A stretch of DNA of 64,000 bases from Vibrio maritimus (GCF_021441885.1 NZ_CP090439.1:992001-1056000); one strand, 5' to 3'. Positions 43,677 through 53,075 are shown, counted from the first letter of the stretch. Notes: generated by a model not told the origin, from the letters alone. Made by a program: numbers and translations.

Positions 43677-45443
43677 TTATGCAATTTTGCAGCTATAGAC
43701 TTGGTTGCGTCCTTTTAACTTAGCTTGTTGCAGGCTCTTTACTCCTCGACTAAGTGTCGCGTCTACTGAGCCTCCTAGTTGTGTCAAACCAATAGATACC
43801 GTAACCTTTATATAACCTTCGTCGACATCCAAAGGCTGTTTTTCGACAAGTTGCCTAAACCAATCCATTTGTTTCTCAGCATCCTCAATATGGCTAGTGT
43901 GAAATAGCACACTAATACAACCATTTTGACCTCTAGCAATGCATGTTGCTTTCGGCTTAGGGAAGCTCCTACGCGCAATATCGGCCACATGCACGACGAC
44001 ACTATCTCCAATGTGTTCGCCATACTTTTCATTAATGCCTTTAAGACCATTGATATCAACCACGGCGTAAAACATGGCATCGTTGCTTTCCGATACGGCG
44101 ATATGGTTTCGCATACTCCATTCGTTCTCAAGGCCTGTGAGGGCATCGTCCATCGCCACCTTTTTAGTTAACAAGAGATTAGCTAGTGCGACCTCAGAAA
44201 AGTCTCTTATCGCTCTGATGAGTCCTTCAAACGCATAGAAAGAACTCTTTAGGTAGATAACACCGATTAGTGCGTCTTGATGATAGAGAGCTAAAGTGTA
44301 GTGTCGCCCTGTGATATGAAGCTTCTGTGCGAGGGGGTCATGCTTGTTGTTGTACAGAAAGTTAAGACCTCTTGACCCGAAAACTTTAGGGAGTCTTTCA
44401 CAATGAAAAATGGATTTTGAGTTACCATGAAAATCTATGGTTTTGAAGTAGTGTGTCTCAGCGTCATATAAGCAGAATTGAACGCCTTTGTGATAGGTGA
44501 ATCGGTCGAAGATGATCTTCAAGTCATGTTTAAACTGTGCGATGTCTTCTGCACGAGTCAACTCAGATAATGCCTCGTTCAGTTGATAGGTGATGTAGTT
44601 TATCGAGAAGACGAGTAACAGCAGCGCAAGGATGACGATAGCGGTCAATGATATCTGGTAGGAGGTAAACAAAATATCTGTCTGACTGGTTCCAGAGACA
44701 AACACCCAGCCCATTGGGTTTTGTGCGCTAAAGACGCTCTTCTTTAAGTTTCCATTGTAAAAGTAATCGTATTGCCCTCGCGTTTCTCCCGCCTCAATTT
44801 GGTCTTGTAGTCCACCAAAGTAACTAATCGATGCCGTGCCAATGCGAGATGGGTTAGGGTGAAAAACCAGTTGTCCCGTCATCTTATCAATGACAAACAC
44901 ATAACCATTGTCCAAGGTTTTAAGGTTAGCGAGATACTGAGTGGTATGTTGTACGTCGATTTCAAACCAAACTTCAATCGGACTCTGGTTCTGTTCTTGT
45001 TTTATCGCAAATACCCAAAATCCATCAGCCTTTTGATAGAGTGTGGAAACGGCGTATCGGTGTGCAAAGCCATCAAAACTGTGCCATTTAATTGAGGCCT
45101 GGCTGCTATCAGTGAGCCCATCATCATTAAAGTTAGAATAGTATTGCGTCTTGGTGTTGTATAGTGCGATGCTTTTATACAAGTAGCTGTTGGCTAATAT
45201 TTGATTGGTCAGAATATCGAAGCTATTTGAATCAATGCTTTCTTGTAGCAAATCAACCTTGGCAAAGGTTGCTTCAATCTGTGACCAAACAAGGGCAGAG
45301 GCAACCTTCACATTGTATTGAGACTGGGACTTGGCCAGCGCCTGTGAGCGCTCATAGTGCTGATAAGAGAGGTAAATCAGTAGGGTGATAAGCGCAAAAG
45401 TGAGCGGTTTGAAGGTGCGAAGTAACAGCTTAGGCAACGACAT
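43677..45443 (-). CDS. Membrane sensor with Cache-like domain and degenerate GGDEF domain
   Basis: A 588-residue protein. Membrane helices at about 12-28 and 262-283 bracket a periplasmic Cache-like sensor (GYVFVIDKMTGQLVFHPNPSRIG, GWVFVSGTSQTDIL). A GAF-like cytosolic segment (about 300-425) precedes a C-terminal GGDEF-fold domain: DDALTGLENEWSMRN, VVDINGLKGINEKYGEHIGDSVV, VSIGLTQLGG. The active-site loop, normally R-x-GGDEF, reads R-G-QNGCI (504-510): every catalytic residue is lost, so diguanylate cyclase activity is very unlikely. It may bind GTP or signal through protein contacts. ATG is preceded by only a weak site. Confidence 0.85.
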   Translation of the reverse strand: MSLPKLLLRTFKPLTFALITLLIYLSYQHYERSQALAKSQSQYNVKVASALVWSQIEATFAKVDLLQESIDSNSFDILTNQILANSYLYKSIALYNTKTQYYSNFNDDGLTDSSQASIKWHSFDGFAHRYAVSTLYQKADGFWVFAIKQEQNQSPIEVWFEIDVQHTTQYLANLKTLDNGYVFVIDKMTGQLVFHPNPSRIGTASISYFGGLQDQIEAGETRGQYDYFYNGNLKKSVFSAQNPMGWVFVSGTSQTDILFTSYQISLTAIVILALLLLVFSINYITYQLNEALSELTRAEDIAQFKHDLKIIFDRFTYHKGVQFCLYDAETHYFKTIDFHGNSKSIFHCERLPKVFGSRGLNFLYNNKHDPLAQKLHITGRHYTLALYHQDALIGVIYLKSSFYAFEGLIRAIRDFSEVALANLLLTKKVAMDDALTGLENEWSMRNHIAVSESNDAMFYAVVDINGLKGINEKYGEHIGDSVVVHVADIARRSFPKPKATCIARGQNGCISVLFHTSHIEDAEKQMDWFRQLVEKQPLDVDEGYIKVTVSIGLTQLGGSVDATLSRGVKSLQQAKLKGRNQVYSCKIA

Positions 45444-45544
45444 AAAATATAAAACTAATTGAGTACTGCGCCGATACTACTATTAATGAGTTATGTATTT
45501 CAAAGTATTAATAAGGTTAGCGATAACCTAGATCAATAGAATTA

Positions 45545-45574
45545 AAAAAGAGCTCACAATGTGAACTCTTTTAG
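45545..45574 (-). terminator. Terminator of glgX
   Basis: AGAGCTCAC / GTGAACTCT stem with one mismatch and an AAT loop, followed on the minus strand by CTTTTTTAAT. Confidence 0.8.
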
Positions 45575-45595
45575 GTTGATTTATCGCCACGCTAG

Positions 45596-47560
45596 TTACG
45601 ATGCGTTGGCAGAGTAGTGGAGAATAGCCATCGACATCGGAGCCTGAAGGATTTCCCCCTCAGCATGTCCAACTTCCGCATCAGAGATGTGGGTATCACA
45701 GATGGTTTTCCATACTTGTGAGCGATCGTTTGGTAGCGTAAAGCGCGCTGGCGCTTTGGTTTGGTTGATTAAGTAAACCATTTCGTCGCCATCGTCACCG
45801 ATACCAATATGAAGCGCAACACTGCTCAAGCGATTCCAGTCTTCCATGCTCATCAGTTGGCCATCAACGCGACTCCAGAAAATACGGTTGTCGTTACGTT
45901 TCTCGCCGCTGAATGCACGAATAAACGGCACCATATACTCCTGACGAGCAGCCAGCATCTCAGACAGCCACTGCTTGAAGTGCGTTTTCGCCTCTTCTGG
46001 CTCCCAGTTCAACCAGCTCAATTCGTTATCCTGACAGTAGGCATTGTTATTGCCTTGCTGGCTATGAGATAGCACATCGGCGGTCAAGATATGAGGAATA
46101 CCGAATGAAAACAAAAGGGTGGCCATGAAATTGCGTTTTTGCTTTTCACGAGTTGCTAGTACGACTGGATTATCCGTCGGACCTTCAACCCCATAGTTGT
46201 GCGAGCGGTTGTCACCGTGCCCGTCACGGTTGTTTTCACCGTTTGCTTCGTTGTGCTTATGCTTGTAAGACACCAAGTCTTGCATGGTGAACCCGTCGTG
46301 GTAGGTAATGTAGTTGACGGTCAGTTTATAAGGCCAGTTAGCCGCACTATAAAGATCACGTGAACCCATGATACGAGTCGCGAACTCTTTTAGGTAGCCT
46401 TGGTCACCTCGCCAGAAGCTTCGAGTGATGTCGCGCAGCCTATCGTTACACTCATTCCAACCAAATGGAAAGTTTCCGACCTGATAACCATTTGGACCGA
46501 TATCCCATGGTTCTGCGATTAGTTTGGTCATCTTCAAAACAGGATCTTGTGCCACCGCTCTGAAGAAAGCCGCTTCTCGGTTAAAGTTGTCACCATTTCG
46601 ACCTAAGGTTGCTGCTAAGTCGAAGCGGAACCCATCAACCTTAAACTCTTGAACCCAATATCTCAGGGTATCCATGACTAAGTTAAGAGCTGGCTGATAG
46701 TTCAAATCAACGGTATTTCCGCACCCTGTGTAGTTGGCGAAATACTCACCGTGGCGCAGATAGAATTTGGAGTCGAGAGCTTTAAGGTTAAAGACAGGGC
46801 CGTTATCGCCACCTTCTGCTGTATGGTTATAGACTACATCTAAGATGACTTCTATACCGGCTCGGTGAAGCTCTCTAATGGTGGTTTTAAGCTCAGCTAC
46901 CGCATCTTTGTTCGCATAACGAGGATCAGGAGCCATGAAGACATAAGGGTTGTAGCCCCAATAGTTCACCTTATCCATTTGCAATAGATGAGGCTCATGC
47001 ATGCAAGCAGCGACAGGCAGCAATTGTAGCGAGTTAATATTTTGCTCTTTGTAGAACTGAAGCATAGGCTTGCTAACCAAACCAAGGTAAGTACCTTGCT
47101 GCTCGGTAGGAACGTCAGGGTTGAGCTTAGATACGCCTTTTACATGTGTCTCAAATAACACCATCTCATCACGTGGGATTCGTGGAGAGCGAACACCTTG
47201 CCAATCAAATGCATCGTCAACAACAATACAAGCAGGCAGCTCAAAGCTTTTCTCAGAAGTAAAAGGTGGAACGTAATGTAAGGCTTTATCCAGGGCTTTA
47301 GCATATGGATCGGCGATGTATTGACGTTCCTCGCAAGTTTCTATGACAAAACCATAACGTTGTCCGGCTTGGATACCGTTAAGGTGAATATGCTTGATTC
47401 CAGCATAATCTTCACAAAGTGGGAACAACTGCTGTTTGTTGTTGTCATCATAGAGAGCGAGATAAATAGTTTCGCAATCGGGTGCATGAATAGCAAAGTT
47501 ACAGCCGTATTCATCTAGTGTGGCACCCAGCGGATAAGGGCTAGATTGATGTTGCGTCAT
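45596..47560 (-). CDS. glgX: Glycogen debranching enzyme (GH13 isoamylase type)
   Basis: A 654-residue glycoside hydrolase that removes alpha-1,6 branches from glycogen or limit dextrins. An N-terminal beta-sandwich (about 1-110) precedes the GH13 barrel. Catalytic residues: nucleophile Asp314 (GFRFD), acid Glu350 (LIAEPWD), and Asp422 (YHDG). It is cytosolic. It is divergent from the LamB-type porin, with a MalT-like tandem site in the gap, so shared maltodextrin control is plausible. No glgB/C/A genes are in the window. Confidence 0.92.
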   Translation of the reverse strand: MTQHQSSPYPLGATLDEYGCNFAIHAPDCETIYLALYDDNNKQQLFPLCEDYAGIKHIHLNGIQAGQRYGFVIETCEERQYIADPYAKALDKALHYVPPFTSEKSFELPACIVVDDAFDWQGVRSPRIPRDEMVLFETHVKGVSKLNPDVPTEQQGTYLGLVSKPMLQFYKEQNINSLQLLPVAACMHEPHLLQMDKVNYWGYNPYVFMAPDPRYANKDAVAELKTTIRELHRAGIEVILDVVYNHTAEGGDNGPVFNLKALDSKFYLRHGEYFANYTGCGNTVDLNYQPALNLVMDTLRYWVQEFKVDGFRFDLAATLGRNGDNFNREAAFFRAVAQDPVLKMTKLIAEPWDIGPNGYQVGNFPFGWNECNDRLRDITRSFWRGDQGYLKEFATRIMGSRDLYSAANWPYKLTVNYITYHDGFTMQDLVSYKHKHNEANGENNRDGHGDNRSHNYGVEGPTDNPVVLATREKQKRNFMATLLFSFGIPHILTADVLSHSQQGNNNAYCQDNELSWLNWEPEEAKTHFKQWLSEMLAARQEYMVPFIRAFSGEKRNDNRIFWSRVDGQLMSMEDWNRLSSVALHIGIGDDGDEMVYLINQTKAPARFTLPNDRSQVWKTICDTHISDAEVGHAEGEILQAPMSMAILHYSANAS

Positions 47561-47801
47561 AGAGATTTTTTCTATTTGTTCGTGAATGACATTAATCGTG
47601 CTTTCAATAGTTAATAGGTTTGTAAACTTTAGGTCAAGCGAAGATCACAGAATTTTAAATGTAATTTAATTTCACATTTACTACGAAAAAGTTAAAAACA
47701 GTGATGTAAAGCATATTGTGCGCGTCAAAACATTACCAATATCCATACTACTCCCCCCTGTATTTGTGATCTGCCCTAAAAAAACACCGTGCGGTTATTT
47801 T

Positions 47802-47821
47802 TCTCCTCCTTTCTCATCCCC
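47802..47821 (-). promoter_or_regulatory. Two adjacent MalT-box-like sites before the first LamB-type gene
   Basis: Read on the minus strand, GGGGATGAGA (47812-47821) matches nine of ten positions of the MalT box GGGGA(T/G)GAGG, and AAGGAGGAGA (47802-47811) matches seven. A further GGGGAGTAGT lies at 47747-47756, and a palindrome TGGAGG-ACG-CCTCCA at 47840-47854. MalT sites in direct tandem are usual at mal promoters. The 438-base gap otherwise holds only presumptive glgX and porin promoters. Confidence 0.5.
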
Positions 47822-47998
47822 CCCCAACTATCGCTAGGGTGGAGGACGCCTCCATCAACCGACTTCGTTAATCTGCAATTGTTCAATCAACTCGGGACCC
47901 TAAACCGATATTTCAAGTCTGAGACACTTCGGTACTGCCTTCGAAGCGTTTAAGAAAAAGAAATTGAATATAACAATAAGTTAAACGGAGTTTTCTAA

Positions 47999-49327
47999 AT
48001 GAAAAAAGTAAGTGTAATTGCTGCTGCGGTGGTAGGTGTATTGGCGGCTGGTTCTGTATCAGCAGCAGAAGTAGATTATCACGGTTATTTCCGTGCTGGC
48101 TTCGGTGCAAACGCTGATGGTGGTTCTCAATACTGTTACGGTAACGGTGGTCCAACTACATTTGGTCACGCAGTAGGTCGTCTAGGTGACGAATGTGATG
48201 TTTACGGTGAGCTAGCGCTGAACGTAAACAAAGTATGGGAAGCTCAAGATGGCGGCGCATTCAACCTGCACACTCTTCTAGCTTTTGGTAGCTATGAGAA
48301 CGGTGGTCTAGATTACCGTGGTAACTCATTCCAAAGCATTGGTACAGATCCAACGGACCCGTGGAACGGTCAACGCGCTTCTTTCCGTGAAGCGTGGGCA
48401 GATTACAGCATGGCAAACGGCATGAAGCTATGGGCTGGTAACCGTTACTATGGTCGTAAAGACATCCATATCCTAGACATGTACTACGTGAACAACTCTG
48501 GTAACGGTGTTGGTATTGAGAATATTGACCTTGGTTTCGCTAAGTTCCACGCTGCGGCAGTTCAGCACAAATGGAAAGCGCCAGTAATCGATGCAGATGG
48601 TACACCATTAGAAGATACTCAAGTTTACTCTACAGCTAACACTTTCGACCTGCGTTTGACTGGTATTGAAACAAACGAAGGCGGTAGCATGGAGTTCATC
48701 CTTCTTGGTGCACAACCTTCACACACAGATGCTCAAGAAGCGAACGAGAACAACCCAGACGGCAACTTTGGTGATTACGGCCTAGACAAGTTTGGTGTAT
48801 CGTTCACAGCAGAGCATACTCAAGGCCACAGCCTTGGTTTCAACAAAGCAGCTATTCAAATCTCTACTGAAGGTTACGCATGGGCTGGTTTCGTAGGCAA
48901 CCACCTAGGCGATTCTTACAACATGGAAACTGGTCAAGAAGGCCGTAAGTCTTACCGCTTTATTGACTGGGGTGTTGTAGAAGGTGAGAAGTGGAACCTA
49001 GGCTACTCATTCGTATACGCTCAGCTAGATAAAGGTACTGATGGCGAAGACGCTAAAGCAATGAGTATCGTTGCACGTCCAGGTTATAAATGGTCTGAGA
49101 CTATGAGTACTATTCTTGAGGTAGGTTACTTCCAACAAGACTTCGGTTCGGATTGGGGTGCTGAAAAAGAAGACCTAAGCAAGATCACTATCGCTCAACA
49201 ATGGCAAGCTGGTGACAACTTCTGGGCACGTCCAGCAATCCGTATCTTTGCAAGTAAGTACCAGGGTGACCTAGCAGTTGAGAAAAATGACCTAATGTTT
49301 GGTGCTCAAGTTGAAGCATGGTGGTAA
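47999..49327 (+). CDS. lamB: LamB-type maltoporin, copy 1
   Basis: An 18-strand outer-membrane trimeric porin for maltodextrin uptake. Of 442 residues, the signal peptide ends SVSA|AEVDYHGYFRAG. Family stretches: HAVGRLGDECDVYGEL, KLWAGNRYYGRKDIHILDMYYVNNSG and VNNSGNGVGIENI; the last strand ends AQVEAWW. Two Cys in the first extracellular loop (SQYCYGN, GDECDVY) match the usual disulfide. GGAG precedes the ATG. It forms a pair with a MalM-type lipoprotein gene, separated by a strong hairpin that probably lets the porin be made in excess. Confidence 0.92.
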   Translation: MKKVSVIAAAVVGVLAAGSVSAAEVDYHGYFRAGFGANADGGSQYCYGNGGPTTFGHAVGRLGDECDVYGELALNVNKVWEAQDGGAFNLHTLLAFGSYENGGLDYRGNSFQSIGTDPTDPWNGQRASFREAWADYSMANGMKLWAGNRYYGRKDIHILDMYYVNNSGNGVGIENIDLGFAKFHAAAVQHKWKAPVIDADGTPLEDTQVYSTANTFDLRLTGIETNEGGSMEFILLGAQPSHTDAQEANENNPDGNFGDYGLDKFGVSFTAEHTQGHSLGFNKAAIQISTEGYAWAGFVGNHLGDSYNMETGQEGRKSYRFIDWGVVEGEKWNLGYSFVYAQLDKGTDGEDAKAMSIVARPGYKWSETMSTILEVGYFQQDFGSDWGAEKEDLSKITIAQQWQAGDNFWARPAIRIFASKYQGDLAVEKNDLMFGAQVEAWW

Positions 49328-49365
49328 TCTAACTACCTAATACTTTTACATACCACGTAAAATCG

Positions 49366-49395
49366 TAGCCAGTGTAAAAGCTGGCTATTTTTTTT
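49366..49395 (+). terminator. Strong hairpin between lamB copy 1 and its MalM partner
   Basis: TAGCCAG / CTGGCTA followed by eight or more T residues (49388-49395). The lipoprotein's ribosome site AAGGTG comes after it, so readthrough must supply that gene. Confidence 0.85.
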
Positions 49396-49411
49396 CTTAT
49401 AAGGTGACACT

Positions 49412-50314
49412 ATGAAACGGATGTTAATTTCTTCTCTTGGATTGATGGCGCTATTGGGATGCTCAAGCGCTACAGATGTATCTAACCAAGTGAGCTCTGT
49501 CGAATTGGCGACAATTTCTGCTACGAGCTCAGTACAGTGGAATAATGTATCTGTTCCATCAGCCTTTACTTTTGAATTCAATGACCTTTCTCAGCAACTT
49601 AATAATGCTGAAATAGATAGCCGTGTCGCTGGATTCTCTTTCAAACCTGAAGCGCAAACGATCAATATCGCTATTACTGCGCCGATGAAAAACAAAAACG
49701 TATTTGCACCAAGCTTGGCGCTGTACGATCAAGATTTTAAGTTATTAAAGGTATATAGCTCTTCTGCCTTTAAGTACGACAGAAATGATTTTATTAAAGG
49801 GGAAGTCCTGTTTGGCGAAGTGTCGGTAACACTACCGCTTTCAACGACTCGTGTTAATGCCGTTATTTTCACAACTGATGAAGATATTGCAAAGACGACA
49901 ACAGTGATTCACCCAGCTAAAGCTATGGCAATAGCTAAACGTAATGAACCACCTTTGATAGCAGACCCTGTGGTTAGCCATAGCGATAGTGGTTTTGTTA
50001 ATGTGAAGCTGTCTGTTCCTAGTAGTTTCTCGTTGTTGCCAAGTTCAAACAAAGCGCCAGCGACGCCAGCAGAAGCTATTGATCCTCAACTGAATGGAAC
50101 AGTCGCTGCAGCTTCTGCAACCGCTGTTGCAGCATCAACATCAAAGAGTGAAGTTACCGCTCAACCAGAAACCCAGAATTACTACATCAGTTCCATTGAA
50201 GCTGCGGTGAAAGCAGACGATATTCCAAAGGCTCTAGCTTTACTAGAAGAGGCGAAAGCACTGAATGTAGAGGGTGCTCAAGATGCATTTGTTAAGGCTA
50301 TAAATGCCAAATAA
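49412..50314 (+). CDS. malM: MalM-family periplasmic lipoprotein, copy 1
   Basis: A 300-residue protein with a lipobox (ALLGCSS, Cys at 17) and MalM-type core: beta-rich domains at about 45-165 (ITAPMKNKNVFAPSLALYDQDFKLLKVY, VNAVIFTTDED, TTTVIHPAKAMAIAKRNEPPL). A Pro/Ala/Ser-rich linker follows, then a C-terminal helical repeat (YYISSIEAAVKADDIPKALALLEEAKAL). MalM belongs to the mal regulon; its precise role is unsettled, though periplasmic carbohydrate-related function is proposed. It is co-oriented with the preceding porin. Confidence 0.85.
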   Translation: MKRMLISSLGLMALLGCSSATDVSNQVSSVELATISATSSVQWNNVSVPSAFTFEFNDLSQQLNNAEIDSRVAGFSFKPEAQTINIAITAPMKNKNVFAPSLALYDQDFKLLKVYSSSAFKYDRNDFIKGEVLFGEVSVTLPLSTTRVNAVIFTTDEDIAKTTTVIHPAKAMAIAKRNEPPLIADPVVSHSDSGFVNVKLSVPSSFSLLPSSNKAPATPAEAIDPQLNGTVAAASATAVAASTSKSEVTAQPETQNYYISSIEAAVKADDIPKALALLEEAKALNVEGAQDAFVKAINAK

Positions 50315-50500
50315 GATGTTCACAAGGTGATTTCTATAAGTCTCAGGGATATTGTAAGGTAATTTATCCGTCAATGTTTCTGAGGCTTTGATTTATCTAG
50401 TCAAAGCGAACTCTTCTCGATTCACATCCACTTAACCTCAAAAGGTGATGTCGCTCAAATAAGGTTATTTTAAGTTATTTGAATTTCCAAAGAGCAATCG

Positions 50501-50516
50501 TGTGATGTTAGTCATG
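50501..50516. promoter_or_regulatory. CRP-like site before the second LamB-type gene
   Basis: TGTGATGTTAGTCATG keeps eight of ten positions of TGTGA-N6-TCACA, about 270 bases before the porin start, in a 468-base gap (50315-50782). Its distance from the gene makes it tentative. Confidence 0.35.
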
Positions 50517-50676
50517 TTTTTATGTGCATTTCACAATGTTTCTTTGTCGAACTTCAAATTTAATGCTGAATCTGTAGAAAAAGTTCTATCTCGTCAGAAA
50601 TGAACCATCTCTTTTTTTAAAAGAATCGCTCTTCAACTTCCCGATGGCTTAATAAGTCTCCCTGTAATAACAAAAC

Positions 50677-50698
50677 TCTCATCATTATTCTCCTCCTC
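50677..50698 (-). promoter_or_regulatory. MalT-box-like pair before the second LamB-type gene
   Basis: On the minus strand GAGGAGGAGA (50689-50698) matches eight of ten MalT-box positions; AATGATGAGA (50677-50686) shares the GATGAG core. The same two types of element occur in tandem before the first porin, so both copies may answer to one regulator. Confidence 0.4.
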
Positions 50699-50782
50699 CG
50701 ATTGTTTTCCTTGCGAATCAAACATTCCACTGCCTTTTCGGATGTCGCTTGAGAAAAATAACAATAATAAACGGAGTTAATA

Positions 50783-52084
50783 ATGAACAAACTATATCTA
50801 GTTGCAGCGGCAGTATCGACTGCACTAGTTGCAGCCCCTTCTTTTGCTGTTGATTACTTTGGCTACTTTCGAGCGGGTACTGCGCTTAGCTCGAATGGCA
50901 CGGGTGATGCGAACTACGAGAAACAAAAAGTAGGTCGTTTAGGTAACGAAAACGACAACTACTCGGAGTTTGGTTTTGGTAAAGACCTGAAAACAGATGA
51001 CCAAACTTGGCGCGTAGAATCCATGATTGCGTCTGGCAACAGTGGAACCAATGGTTGGCAAGACGGTGACTTTAACGTCGCTCAGTACAACGTTCAAGCG
51101 ACGGGTATATTTAGCTCTGACAAAGAAGCGACCGTTTGGGCCGGTAAGCGCTACTACCAACGTCGTGATGTCCATATTACGGATTTCTACTTCTTGAACA
51201 CGTCGGGTACCGGTGGTGGTATCGAGAACATTTCAGTCGGTAACCAAAAGCTGTCTGTGGCGTTGATCGAAGATAGCAGCACTAAGCAAAAGACGCTTGA
51301 TGGTAAGCAGTGGGTGCAGAATCCTGGTACCAACCCTGGTGACGCTGGTAGCTGGGTAGAGCAAGACAAATACAAAGAAGATGAAGTAAAAGGCTACATT
51401 GCTGATGTGCGTCTAGCGAACATCGGCCTGTGGGAAGACGCAACGCTTGAAGTGGCAGGTGCGTACAACTTCTCGACAGGTACTGCTTCTGGCAACAAAG
51501 ACGTTCAAGCTGATGACGGCGCTTTGGTGACTGCGATCCTACATCAAAACATGAGCAGCGGTTTCAACCAAACGGTAGTTCAGTACGGTAACAGCTCATA
51601 CGGTGCACAAATGGCGGATCTGGGCAACGGTGGTAACTTCGATCGTCGTGATGATGCGAATAACGACGCTCAAGGTGTTCGTCTGTTGAACTGGGGTGTG
51701 ATCAGCCTGGGTGATAAGTGGGAAATGGGGCACCAGTTCCTTGCGGCTCGCTCTACCGATGCAGCTATCTCGGCAACCAAACGTGCTAAAACCGATCACG
51801 ATCTGATCTCTGCGGTTATTCGCCCAATGTACCAGTGGACAGACACCGTCCGCACTGTGTTTGAAGCGGGTTCGTACATTGAGAACTACAGCAACTATGG
51901 TAACAAAAAGGGCAGCAAGCTCACTGTGGCTCAAGCGTTTTCTATGGGGGAAGGCTTCTTTGCTCGTCCGGAGATCCGTGTTTACGGCACTTACCTTAAC
52001 GATCGTTCAGACAGCGCCCAGTTAGCGGATAAATCAAAGAAAAATGAGTTCCTCGTTGGCGTTCAAGTGGAAGCTTGGTTCTAA
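50783..52084 (+). CDS. LamB-type maltoporin, copy 2
   Basis: A second maltoporin-type outer-membrane porin, 433 residues, signal peptide ending PSFA|VDYFGYFRAG. It shares with copy 1 the VGRLGNENDNYSEF, VWAGKRYYQRRDVHITDFYFLNTSG and FLVGVQVEAWF stretches but lacks the loop-1 cysteines and differs in loop lengths. This suggests another glucan or oligosaccharide specificity. GGAG and the surrounding AAACGGAGTT match the leader of copy 1. It is paired with a second MalM-type lipoprotein 60 bases on. Confidence 0.88.
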   Translation: MNKLYLVAAAVSTALVAAPSFAVDYFGYFRAGTALSSNGTGDANYEKQKVGRLGNENDNYSEFGFGKDLKTDDQTWRVESMIASGNSGTNGWQDGDFNVAQYNVQATGIFSSDKEATVWAGKRYYQRRDVHITDFYFLNTSGTGGGIENISVGNQKLSVALIEDSSTKQKTLDGKQWVQNPGTNPGDAGSWVEQDKYKEDEVKGYIADVRLANIGLWEDATLEVAGAYNFSTGTASGNKDVQADDGALVTAILHQNMSSGFNQTVVQYGNSSYGAQMADLGNGGNFDRRDDANNDAQGVRLLNWGVISLGDKWEMGHQFLAARSTDAAISATKRAKTDHDLISAVIRPMYQWTDTVRTVFEAGSYIENYSNYGNKKGSKLTVAQAFSMGEGFFARPEIRVYGTYLNDRSDSAQLADKSKKNEFLVGVQVEAWF

Positions 52085-52143
52085 CACTTAACGAGAGCTA
52101 AGACGACAGGGCGGAGGATACTTCGCCCTATTAGGAGACAATA

Positions 52144-52953
52144 ATGAAACTATCAATCACCCTCATTAGTAGCTGTTTGCTTTTAGCGGGCTGTCAGAGT
52201 GCAGGCGTTGTGGAGCAGACGTCACTACCGACTCAGGCTAAGATAAACAGTGTCTCACAACTGAATGTATTGCCTTTAAAGGCACCAAGTGAGCAGACCT
52301 TTTCCATAGCTGAAGACAGTCAACGCTACATCATTGATGGCGTAGAGAGTCCGGTTGTGGTTGCTTCCTTGCCACTATCCTCAGGCGCTTTAGACATTAC
52401 AGTGACAAGCTTGATAGCTTCGTCAGCCTTTGCGCCTTACATCGCCATTATTCGTAAGGATGGCAGTGTCATTGAGCAATATGAACTAGAAGAGTTCAAC
52501 TATTTACCCGCTCGCTTCCATCTTGGAAACCGTCTAGAACTCACGTTTACGTTTATGCCGCCAAGTAACAGTTCAGATCTCATGCTCGTGGTTTACACTA
52601 AGCCTAAAGCGTTGAAGAAGTCTGTGAGTGTCATCCATCCAGCAAAGCTAGATGCTGAAGCTCGCGGGAACTACTTGCCCGAGGTCAAAGACATCGAAGT
52701 ACCGTTCGTAGAATCGGGGAAAGTAGTTATCGCAATAGCAAGCGGTGAACAACAGCAATCAAACGTATCGCGAACCCCATCGGTCGCCGTAACAAAAGAG
52801 TCGAGCGCTTTCTATCATGATGCGATTACAAAAGCCGTTCTTGATAATGAGTTAAAAAAAGCGGTGAGCTTACTTGAGGAGGCGGAATCGCTCGGTGTGG
52901 AAGGGGCAAGAGAAACCTTCAATAACGCGGTGAATTCGACTGCATCGCGTTAA
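52144..52953 (+). CDS. MalM-family periplasmic lipoprotein, copy 2
   Basis: A 269-residue paralogue of the protein at 49412-50314: lipobox LLAGCQS (Cys at 17), matching SSAFAPYIAIIRKDGSVIEQYELEEFNY and SVSVIHPAKLDAEARGNYLPEV, and the same C-terminal helical repeat (FYHDAITKAVLDNELKKAVSLLEEAESLGVEGA). Here the Pro/Ala linker is shorter. AGGAGAC precedes the ATG. Lying directly after porin copy 2, it makes the porin-lipoprotein pair a repeated module. Confidence 0.83.
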   Translation: MKLSITLISSCLLLAGCQSAGVVEQTSLPTQAKINSVSQLNVLPLKAPSEQTFSIAEDSQRYIIDGVESPVVVASLPLSSGALDITVTSLIASSAFAPYIAIIRKDGSVIEQYELEEFNYLPARFHLGNRLELTFTFMPPSNSSDLMLVVYTKPKALKKSVSVIHPAKLDAEARGNYLPEVKDIEVPFVESGKVVIAIASGEQQQSNVSRTPSVAVTKESSAFYHDAITKAVLDNELKKAVSLLEEAESLGVEGARETFNNAVNSTASR

Positions 52954-53075
52954 TTTAGAAGAATTATTGAGCTAATGTTGTAAAAGCGTGGGTTAGATCG
53001 AAAATCGCGCTTAATTGTTCGGACTATCAGCCGTTACTATAGAGAGTAACCGTTACTAAAAAGCCCGTTCATACT

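Noticed and set aside
48001..52084. Assembly duplication explaining the two porin genes
   Set aside because: The two porins and the two lipoproteins differ through most of their length and in their promoters, so they are diverged paralogues.
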